The position numbers and the translations under genes are program-made. 47,561 nucleotides of DNA, taken from assembly GCA_902762955.1 (NCBI GenBank), contig CACWQH010000016.1, positions 1 through 47,561 of the forward strand. Reading direction: 5' to 3'. The DNA is from an uncultured Lachnospiraceae bacterium. Lineage in GTDB: Bacteria > Bacillota > Clostridia > Lachnospirales > Lachnospiraceae. The notes under the pieces were generated by a model that saw only the letters and a program-made list of their open reading frames with translations, was not told the origin of the DNA and searched no databases. Shown here in pieces: positions 41,061-47,561 of this stretch (position 1 is its first letter; each line of letters opens with the position of its first letter).

Positions 41061-42403
41061 AGGAATTAACAAAGGGATATCCGGCAAAGGTAATACTATT
41101 ATTTGCATTTCCGCTTATTGCAAGCTTTATATTTCAGCAGCTTTACAATATGATAGATGCTAAGATTGTTAGTGCTTATGTGGGAACAAATGCTTTTGCT
41201 GCGATAGGTGCAACAGCGGTTATATCAAATACAATTGTCGGTTTTATAAATGGTCTTACACAGGGCTTCGCAATCCCTGTTGCGAATTCCTTTGGTGCGC
41301 AGAATTTTAAGCAGATAAGGAGATTTGTTGCCGGTGCTGTTATTCTTACATTTTTCACGGCAGTTATACTTACAGTTATTAGTGAGATATTTATAAAAGA
41401 TATTCTAATCGCACTAAATACGACGGATGACATTATGGACTATGCCGTTTCGTATGTAAGAATAATACTGGTGGGTATTATATTTACGGCGGTTTATAAT
41501 TTTTGCACCAATATGCTTCGGGCGATAGGCGACAGCAAGACGCCGCTTTATTGTCTTATTATTTCCGTTGTTCTTAATATCTTTCTTGACCTTTTGTTTG
41601 TAAAGGGATTTTCATGGGGGATAGAGGGAGCAGCCTATGCAACCATAATTTCACAGGCGGTTGCCGGTTTTTCCTGTCTTTTTTATATGGTTTATAAGTA
41701 TAAGGATATTCTTCCGAAAAGGGAGGATTTTGCGGTTACGGGTAAGGAGTACTCAAATCTTATAACAACCGGTCTTGCTATGGGGCTTATGTCCTGTATA
41801 GTAAATATCGGAACGGTTATACTGCAGGGTGCAATTAACGGACTGGGAACTTCGATTATAACGGCACATACTGCGGCAAGAAGATTATTTGATATATTGA
41901 CCATATTTTTATACTCTATCGGTATTGCAATGACTACGTATGTGAGTCAGAATATGGGAGCAGGAGAGATAAAAAGAATAAAACAGGGGATATGGCAGGC
42001 TCATATAATAGTCACAGTCATAACGACAGTGCTGGTGGTAATTTGTTTTACATTAGGGCGTTTTATCGTAGAATGGATAACCAGTACGGACAGTCCTGAT
42101 ATAGTTGATCCGGCAGTGATGTACATGAGAATAAGTGTATTGTTTTTTTATGTGCTTGGTCCGCTTTTTGTCATGCGCTGTTCTCTGCAGGGCATGGGCC
42201 ACAAGGTCATGCCGGTGGTCTCAAGCATATCTGAAATGCTGATTAAGATTTTGTCGGTTATATTTCTTGTACCGAGGTTTGCATATAAGGGTGTTGCATT
42301 TACCGAGCCTATAAGCTGGGTTGTGATGGCGGTCATTTTATGGATAGCTTATTTTATGGCATTGCCCGGGCTTGCGGCAAAAGAGGATATAAAAGCTTCA
42401 TAG
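41057..42403 (+). CDS. MATE-family efflux transporter
   Basis: 448 aa, about twelve membrane helices in two homologous halves. The N-half begins PLIASFIFQQLYNMIDAKIV with the family's Asp, and RAIGDSKTPL follows helix 4. The C-half has NIGTVILQGAINGLGTSII and RCSLQGMGHKVMPVV. MATE proteins exchange Na+ or H+ for cationic drugs or metabolites. The start is TTG at 41057, overlapping the decarboxylase stop (TTGA), with a weak GGTGAATT ribosome site; translational coupling explains the poor start. Confidence 0.92.
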   Translation: MKELTKGYPAKVILLFAFPLIASFIFQQLYNMIDAKIVSAYVGTNAFAAIGATAVISNTIVGFINGLTQGFAIPVANSFGAQNFKQIRRFVAGAVILTFFTAVILTVISEIFIKDILIALNTTDDIMDYAVSYVRIILVGIIFTAVYNFCTNMLRAIGDSKTPLYCLIISVVLNIFLDLLFVKGFSWGIEGAAYATIISQAVAGFSCLFYMVYKYKDILPKREDFAVTGKEYSNLITTGLAMGLMSCIVNIGTVILQGAINGLGTSIITAHTAARRLFDILTIFLYSIGIAMTTYVSQNMGAGEIKRIKQGIWQAHIIVTVITTVLVVICFTLGRFIVEWITSTDSPDIVDPAVMYMRISVLFFYVLGPLFVMRCSLQGMGHKVMPVVSSISEMLIKILSVIFLVPRFAYKGVAFTEPISWVVMAVILWIAYFMALPGLAAKEDIKAS

Positions 42404-42426
42404 GATTTTAATGAAAAAATAAAAAC

Positions 42427-42455
42427 TTTATAATATTTATTTTTCATGTTATAAT
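42427..42455 (+). promoter_or_regulatory. ptb-buk promoter
   Basis: TTTATA at 42427, a 17-bp spacer and TATAAT at 42450-42455. The start is expected near 42462, about 55 nt before the ptb ATG. Confidence 0.6.
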
Positions 42456-42516
42456 ATAATGTAATTGCTTTATGAACGGCAAAATAATAAATATATATGG
42501 AAAGGATTATTTAAAA

Positions 42517-43437
42517 ATGAACAAAGGTTTTGATGCTTTACTTGCAAAGATCAGTGAATGCAGCATGAAAAAGGTTTCTGTTGCAAATGCACAGGATGAT
42601 GCGGTTCTTGAGGCTGTAAGAGCTGCAAAGGATAAGAATATTGCAGATGCAATTCTTGTTGGTGATGAGGATAAGATTAAAGAGATAGCGGCTTCAAAGA
42701 ATATTGATGTATCAGACTTTGAGATGGTAGATGTTAAGGATATGATCGAGGCTGCCAGAACGGCTGTTAAGCTTGTACATGACGGTAAGGCTGACATGTA
42801 TATGAAGGGTCTTATTGACACAAAGGACTTTTTAAGAAGTGTTCTTGATAAGGAGGTTGGTTTAAGAACCGGTAATCCTCTTTCTCATGTTGCAGTTTTT
42901 GAGGTTGAGGGATATGACAGACTTTTATTCTTGTCAGACGTTGCATTTATTCCATATCCTACTCTTGAGGATAAGGTTGGTATAATAAAGAATACTGTTG
43001 AAGTTGCACAGGCTTGCGGTATTGCCTGCCCTAAGGTTGCACCTGTTGCAGCAGTTGAGGTTGTAAATCCTAAGATGCCTGTTACCGTTGAGGCAGCAGA
43101 GCTTACCAAGATGAATGAGGAAGGACAGATAGAAGGTTGTATCGTAGACGGTCCGCTTTCACTTGACCTTGCCATTGATCCGGAGGCAGCAAGACATAAG
43201 GGAGCTACAGGACGTAAGATCGTTGGTGATGCTGATGTAATCTTATTCCCTGATATTCATGCAGGTAACCTCGTATATAAGTGTCTTGTTCATACTGCAA
43301 ATGTTAAGAACGGATGTATTCTTACAGGAACCAAGGCTCCGGTTATCCTTACTTCACGTTCGGATGAATTTGAGACAAAGGTTAATTCTATCGCACTTGC
43401 AGCAATCGTTGCTGAAGAGCTTAGCAAGACAAAGTAA
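42517..43437 (+). CDS. ptb: Phosphate butyryltransferase
   Basis: Converts butyryl-CoA and phosphate to butyryl-phosphate, the first step of the kinase route to butyrate. 306 aa, normal length. Features of the PTA/PTB fold are seen: KADMYMKGLIDTKDFLR, the GNPLSHVAVFE loop, and GPLSLDLAIDPEAARHKG, with the C-terminal phosphate/CoA-site region FPDIHAGNLVYKCL. The frame extends 15 codons upstream, but AAAGGA before 42517 gives the better start. It directly precedes buk (63 bp), which argues for butyrate rather than acetate specificity. Confidence 0.92.
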   Translation: MNKGFDALLAKISECSMKKVSVANAQDDAVLEAVRAAKDKNIADAILVGDEDKIKEIAASKNIDVSDFEMVDVKDMIEAARTAVKLVHDGKADMYMKGLIDTKDFLRSVLDKEVGLRTGNPLSHVAVFEVEGYDRLLFLSDVAFIPYPTLEDKVGIIKNTVEVAQACGIACPKVAPVAAVEVVNPKMPVTVEAAELTKMNEEGQIEGCIVDGPLSLDLAIDPEAARHKGATGRKIVGDADVILFPDIHAGNLVYKCLVHTANVKNGCILTGTKAPVILTSRSDEFETKVNSIALAAIVAEELSKTK

Positions 43438-43500
43438 TTGATAGTAAAACAGAGTTTCAATTATATTAACAATAAAAAATATCATAAAAAGGAGACAATG

Positions 43501-44571
43501 ATGGGATATAAATCACTTATTATCAATCCGGGTTCAACTTCAACAAAGATTGGTGTATTTGAAGATGAGAACCTTTTATTTGAACAGACTTTAAGACATG
43601 CAACCGAAGAAATAGCTAAATATGATTCAATAGTTGCACAAAAGGATTTCCGTAAAGAAGTTATTACCAAGGTTTTGGCAGATAACAATTTTGACATCAA
43701 GACACTTGATGTAGTAGTAGGTCGTGGTGGTTTGCTTAAGCCTATACCGGGCGGAACTTATGAGGTAACAGATGCGCTTATCAAGGATTTGGTTGAAGCT
43801 AAAAGAGGTGAGCATGCATCAAACCTTGGTGGTTTAATTGCAAAGGAAATAGCAGATGAAGTAGGTGTTCCTGCTTACATAGTTGACCCTGTAGTAGTTG
43901 ATGAGCTTTCAGATGTTGCAAGAATTTCAGGACATCCGGAGATGCCAAGAACCAGTATCTTCCATGCACTTAACCAAAAGGCAGTTGCAAAAAGATATGC
44001 CAAAGAAAAGGGTGTTCCTTACGAATCACTCAATCTTATAGTAGTTCATATGGGTGGCGGTGTTTCTGTCGGAGCTCATAAGGACGGAAAGGTTGTAGAT
44101 GTATTTAATGCACTTAATGGTGACGGTGCATTTTCACCTGAAAGAGCAGGAGCTATACCAAATGGTGAGCTTGTTAGACTTTGCTATTCAGGAAAGTATA
44201 CAGAAAAAGAGATGGTTAAGCAGCTTGTCGGTAAGGCAGGTTACAATGCTTATCTTGGAACAAATGACCAAAGAGATGTTGAGGATCTTGCATTTAACAA
44301 GAATGATGCTAAGGCTAAGCTTGTTATGGATGCTTTTATATATCAGGTTGCCAAGGATATGGGAGCTCAGGCTACAGTGCTTTGCGGTAAGGTAGACCAG
44401 GTAATTCTTACAGGTGGTATAGCTTACTCGGACTATGTTGTTGATGAGCTCAAAAAGCGTGCAGGATTTATAGCACCATTTACCGTATATGCAGGTGAGG
44501 ATGAGCTCCTTGCATTGGCACAGGGTGCTTTAAGAGTATTAAATAAAGAAGAGGATGCTAAGGTTTATTAA
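43501..44571 (+). CDS. buk: Butyrate kinase
   Basis: Transfers phosphate from butyryl-phosphate to ADP, giving butyrate and ATP. 356 aa. ASKHA-fold signatures are clear: [14 protein letters not shown] (phosphate 1), [38 protein letters not shown] (phosphate 2), [10 protein letters not shown], and [12 protein letters not shown] (adenosine loop). AAAGGAG lies 6 nt before the ATG at 43501; an ATG three bases earlier is also possible. Upstream in-frame codons back to 43438 lack a ribosome site. Possession of buk rather than only butyryl-CoA:acetate CoA-transferase narrows the host among Lachnospiraceae. Confidence 0.95.
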   Translation: MGYKSLIINPGSTSTKIGVFEDENLLFEQTLRHATEEIAKYDSIVAQKDFRKEVITKVLADNNFDIKTLDVVVGRGGLLKPIPGGTYEVTDALIKDLVEAKRGEHASNLGGLIAKEIADEVGVPAYIVDPVVVDELSDVARISGHPEMPRTSIFHALNQKAVAKRYAKEKGVPYESLNLIVVHMGGGVSVGAHKDGKVVDVFNALNGDGAFSPERAGAIPNGELVRLCYSGKYTEKEMVKQLVGKAGYNAYLGTNDQRDVEDLAFNKNDAKAKLVMDAFIYQVAKDMGAQATVLCGKVDQVILTGGIAYSDYVVDELKKRAGFIAPFTVYAGEDELLALAQGALRVLNKEEDAKVY

Positions 44572-44588
44572 GAAAGGGGAAAGAAATA

Positions 44589-47039
44589 ATGGACAATAAT
44601 TTTGGTAATGGAAATTATGACCCAAATCAAAATCCGCTTAATATGACCGGTGGACAGCCGATGGATGCCGGAATGACCCAACCTGTAGGCAATACAGGAT
44701 TTAACCAGCCGATGGATGCGGGTATGACACAGCCGGTGAACACAGGCTTCAACCAGCCGATGGATGCGGGCATGACACAGCCGGTAGGAAACACAGGTTT
44801 CAATCAGCCGATGGATGCAGGTATGACACAGCCGGTAGGAAATACAGGTTTCAATCAGCCGATGGATGCAGGTATGACACAGCCGGCAGGAAACACAGGC
44901 TTCAACCAGCCGATGGATGCAGGTATGACACAGCCGGTAGGAAACACAGGTTTCAATCAGCCGATGGATGCTGGTATGACTCAACCTGTAGGTGCAGGCA
45001 TGACACAGCCGGTTTCTCCGGATATGAGCTCACAGTTCGCCCAGATCAATCAGCAGAATATGCAGCAGTTTGGAGGAAATACAGGCTTTAATCAGCCTAT
45101 GAATACAATGCCTCAGCCTGATGGCAAGAAGGCTAAGAAGCAGAAAGGCCCTAAGAAGCCTTTAAGCGGTGGAGCAATCGCAGGAATAATAACTGCTTGT
45201 GCTGCTGTTGTTGCGCTTGTTGTCTGTGGCATCATCTTCCTTCCAAAGGTATTTAAGACACCTAAGGAAAAGGTTAAGGATGCATTTGAAAAAACATTTA
45301 CAAAAACAGATAATACAGCTGATTTCAGCAAGAAGTATATAGAAGAAGGCGGAGAGACAAAGATTAGTGCCTCTGTTGAACAGATTGAAGGTCAGGATGT
45401 GCCGGCAGATTTCAGCATAGATGTAATATATGCACCTTCAAACAAGCTTATGAATGCCAATGTTGATTTAAATGTATCAAATGACAGCATCCTTAAGCTT
45501 AATATAGTAGGAACAGAAACTAATACATACATTTATGCTCCTGATCTTATAGACGGATATTTTATGCTTCCAAATGATGACTTTGCAAATAAGCTTGCAA
45601 ATTCAGAGCTTGGACAGATGATGAACATTGATGCAAGTCAGCTTAGTAATGTAAACCTTGATTACTTCAGTGCTCCTACCACGGTGGTAGATGAGAGTTC
45701 AGATTCGGTTGATGATCTTTGGGATAAATGTGAAGTTGAAAAAGATGGTAAAGCAACCGTAAGTGTAAATGGTAAGAGTGTTAAGGCTAAGAAATATATA
45801 GTTACTATTCCAAAGGATGTTTTACTTGATGAAATCGAAGCTGCAGCAGGTACTGCATTAGATCAGTATGTATCACAGTACGGTATGAGTACCTCTGATC
45901 TTAGAACTTCAATATCAGCAATCATCGGCGGAGATATAGTTGCAAATGTATATGTTAAGGATAATAAGGTCGTTAAGGTAGATTGCAAGAATGAATCCGG
46001 AATGGTCAACTATGAGCTTTGGTTAGATTATGACAGCGATGAAATAGCAGGTGAAGTTAAGCTTTCCATGATGGGTGAGCAGATATCCATAAAGGTTGAT
46101 GTTAAGGATCCTGAAGGTAATCCAAACGGTTCAGTAAATGTAAACTACCTTGGAGAAATCTATGATGTAAACTTTGATACAACTGTTATAGATAAGAACG
46201 ATGAAAAGGGTGCAGATATAAATATTGAAGCAAAATACAATGCAGAAACTCTTTTCAAGGGTAAGATAAGCTTCAACCAGAATCTTAATAACAAGTCAGC
46301 ATCAGATATCGACAGCTCAGTTAAGGTATATGATGTATGTGCTATGTCACAGCAGGATTTAATGACAGCAGTACAGGAAAATATGTACGCTATAAATGAG
46401 TGGGCAACCAGAGTATCACAGAATCCAATCCTTTCAGGCATATTTGGAGGTTTTGCAGGTGATATCGGTATGGACGATTATGATGATTATGATGATGATT
46501 TGGATGATACCGATGATGATGATTTGGATGATGCAGATAATGACACCGATGATGTAGGTGATATGACTCTTGTTGATTCAAACGGAATCAGTGTAAAGAT
46601 TCTTGGATGCTTAGATGGTTTGGAATGTGATTATTCAAGTGAGTATTCAGTTGATTTTAGAGATAACGATTATAATATATCTGTTGAATACGAGCTTGAA
46701 AATTCATTTTGGTATGACTCATCGTTTGATGTGGCAAATGATAGTATGTACATACCTGAAGATGATGAATATTCAACCTATGAATTCCCTGAACAGGAGT
46801 TGGGTGTATCCCTTGACTTTGAAGATACTACAATTTACTACTCGATTGTTCATACAATCGAAACTTATAAAGATGGTGGCTGGACATCAGAATACAAGAG
46901 ATATAAATTTGTCAGAGATGTAGCTGACGGTGTTTATTTGGTAGCGGATGTTTACGTTTATCCTGATTCAGATAAATGGAACGCATCAGCGGAGGAGCTT
47001 GCGCAGGTAATATCCTCACAGTACTTTAGTGTGCAGTAA
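44589..47039 (+). CDS. Membrane-anchored protein with seven 17-aa N-terminal repeats and a large exterior
   Basis: 816 aa. Residues 23-140 hold seven near-identical units NQPMDAGMTQPVGNTGF (the second lacks one Gly, the last is altered). A basic stretch KKAKKQKGPKK follows, then a membrane helix (about 197-220). The large exterior to the end has beta-rich sequence and an Asp-rich run (about 635-660: DDYDDYDDDLDDTDDDDLDD) that may bind calcium. There is no cleavable signal, so the repeats should be cytoplasmic. Thr residues in the MTQP repeats could be kinase sites, but this is a guess. AAGGGG precedes the ATG. No family is recognised; the exterior recalls large lipoprotein-like DUFs. Confidence 0.8.
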   Translation: MDNNFGNGNYDPNQNPLNMTGGQPMDAGMTQPVGNTGFNQPMDAGMTQPVNTGFNQPMDAGMTQPVGNTGFNQPMDAGMTQPVGNTGFNQPMDAGMTQPAGNTGFNQPMDAGMTQPVGNTGFNQPMDAGMTQPVGAGMTQPVSPDMSSQFAQINQQNMQQFGGNTGFNQPMNTMPQPDGKKAKKQKGPKKPLSGGAIAGIITACAAVVALVVCGIIFLPKVFKTPKEKVKDAFEKTFTKTDNTADFSKKYIEEGGETKISASVEQIEGQDVPADFSIDVIYAPSNKLMNANVDLNVSNDSILKLNIVGTETNTYIYAPDLIDGYFMLPNDDFANKLANSELGQMMNIDASQLSNVNLDYFSAPTTVVDESSDSVDDLWDKCEVEKDGKATVSVNGKSVKAKKYIVTIPKDVLLDEIEAAAGTALDQYVSQYGMSTSDLRTSISAIIGGDIVANVYVKDNKVVKVDCKNESGMVNYELWLDYDSDEIAGEVKLSMMGEQISIKVDVKDPEGNPNGSVNVNYLGEIYDVNFDTTVIDKNDEKGADINIEAKYNAETLFKGKISFNQNLNNKSASDIDSSVKVYDVCAMSQQDLMTAVQENMYAINEWATRVSQNPILSGIFGGFAGDIGMDDYDDYDDDLDDTDDDDLDDADNDTDDVGDMTLVDSNGISVKILGCLDGLECDYSSEYSVDFRDNDYNISVEYELENSFWYDSSFDVANDSMYIPEDDEYSTYEFPEQELGVSLDFEDTTIYYSIVHTIETYKDGGWTSEYKRYKFVRDVADGVYLVADVYVYPDSDKWNASAEELAQVISSQYFSVQ
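44653..44993 (+). repeat. 51-bp coding tandem repeats in the N-terminus of the 816-aa protein
   Basis: Seven units of about 51 bp (one of 48) encode the 17-residue motif. Nucleotide identity among middle units is very high, including third positions, which points to recent expansion or gene conversion. The opposite strand is also open here, but only because of the repeat composition. Confidence 0.9.
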
Positions 47040-47082
47040 AAATATATACATTTTTTAATAAACAAGCATCACTGGCGATAAG

Positions 47083-47169
47083 ATGAACATAGGTATAATC
47101 ATTATGCTTATGGTTGATTCGGCTATGGCAGCACTTTATCTGACACTCAGAAGGAAAATGATTAAGTAG
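47083..47169 (+). CDS. Possible 28-aa membrane peptide
   Basis: ATG at 47083 to TAG at 47167, reading MNIGIIIMLMVDSAMAALYL then TLRRKMIK: one hydrophobic helix and a basic end, positive-inside. The ribosome site is weak (GGCGATAAG). It sits between the repeat protein and a terminator. It may be a real small protein or chance. Confidence 0.3.
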   Translation: MNIGIIIMLMVDSAMAALYLTLRRKMIK

Positions 47170-47219
47170 CATATTGGATAACCGTATAATTGCATATATA
47201 AAAAAGGATATATATAAAT

Positions 47220-47266
47220 CAAAGGACTGTGTAACTATCTTAAAAGATGGTTGCATGGTCCTTTGT
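47220..47266 (+). terminator. Terminator after the repeat protein gene
   Basis: AAAGGAC and AACTATCTT on the left pair with AGATGGTT and GTCCTTT on the right (two stems with a small internal loop), then TGTTTTG. Confidence 0.7.
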
Positions 47267-47351
47267 TTTGATTGAAATTTCAGCCTTTTTGTGTTAGAGT
47301 TTAGGAAAGCGTTAATAATGATTTTAGTGCTTTCATGAGGAGGTGTATATC

Positions 47352-47561
47352 GTGAAAAAGATTGGCATAGGATATGAGGATTACAAAAGATTTATAGATG
47401 ATGACATGTATTACATTGATAAGACTATGCTTATTCGTGACGTTGTAGAGAATGGCGGAGTAGTAACACTGTTTACCAGACCGAGACGTTTTGGTAAGAC
47501 ACTTGCCCTTTCTATGCTTCGTACATTCTTTGAGCTTGAATACGATTATGATGGAAATGTG
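47352..47561 (+). CDS. AAA-ATPase-like protein (DUF1703/AAA_34 group), 5' part only
   Basis: The first 70 codons of a gene cut by the window edge. GTG start at 47352 with AGGAGG 8 nt upstream. KKIGIGYEDYKRFIDDDMYY, then DKTMLIRDVVENG and the P-loop-like TRPRRFGKTLALSMLRTFFE are the standard opening of the widespread AAA-like ATPase + PD-(D/E)XK (DUF1703) proteins, common in many copies in Bacteroides and Lachnospiraceae. The role of these proteins is unclear; a defence or mobile link is suspected. Confidence 0.9.
   Translation, partial: MKKIGIGYEDYKRFIDDDMYYIDKTMLIRDVVENGGVVTLFTRPRRFGKTLALSMLRTFFELEYDYDGNV

Noticed and set aside
44568-44984. Long minus-strand open frame with His/Arg/Cys repeats
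   Set aside because: It is the antisense of the 51-bp coding repeats; openness follows from repeat composition. No ribosome site.

Overview
The window reads as chromosome of an AT-rich, Gram-positive, butyrate-forming member of the Lachnospiraceae. This rests on ptb-buk type butyrate genes, Lachnospiraceae-type hypotheticals (DUF3881, DUF4446 next to parAB), Bacillus-type parS sites, strong AGGAGG ribosome sites and perfect sigma-A promoters. The genus is not determinable from the sequence alone; a Coprococcus- or Butyrivibrio-like organism would fit the butyrate kinase route.

Layout. 1-270: partial array of 74-bp repeats. 271-2692 (minus): mnmE, preceded by and overlapping a solo AAA+ ATPase whose upstream region carries eight helically phased TTTATA boxes. 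3093-9360 (minus): a complete type II-A CRISPR-Cas locus (six-spacer array, long csn2, cas2, cas1, a compact tracrRNA, a 1109-aa cas9). 9524-11250: a DUF1016 nuclease, a membrane-protein remnant and a type I toxin-antitoxin locus. 11365-14082 (plus): mnmG-rsmG. The usually contiguous mnmE-mnmG-rsmG string is therefore split by a defence-type island, and mnmE points the other way. 14180-20731 (minus): exonuclease, membrane protein, tRNA-Arg(CCT), DUF3881, serS, DUF4446, parB, parA. 20732-21854: AT-rich non-coding region with three perfect parS sites, one degenerate parS and a cluster of five DnaA-box-like nonamers. Nearly all genes diverge from it, so it is a good candidate for oriC or an origin-proximal centromere.

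24731-36448 (plus) is the most unusual part: one apparent operon, from a consensus promoter at 24651 to a strong hairpin at 36455. It encodes two PrsW-type intramembrane proteases fused to FHA domains, a secreted/anchored FHA protein with a run of 27 Asn, a zinc-ribbon FHA protein, a membrane PP2C phosphatase, a zinc-ribbon Ser/Thr kinase with FHA, a second zinc-ribbon kinase with a membrane segment and an LRR-type exterior, and a soluble PP2C phosphatase. A divergent XRE regulator and a Tim44-like/zinc-ribbon membrane protein lie just before it. A TerB-like + CbbX/SpoVK/EccA-type AAA+ ATPase follows at 37847. Together they look like a complete phospho-threonine membrane signalling module (write, erase, read, cleave) that I do not recognise as a described system.

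The right end returns to metabolism: UPF0340, Maf pyrophosphatase, an Orn/Lys/Arg decarboxylase, a MATE exporter, ptb-buk, a repeat-rich membrane-anchored protein, and the start of an AAA-ATPase/DUF1703 gene cut by the window edge.
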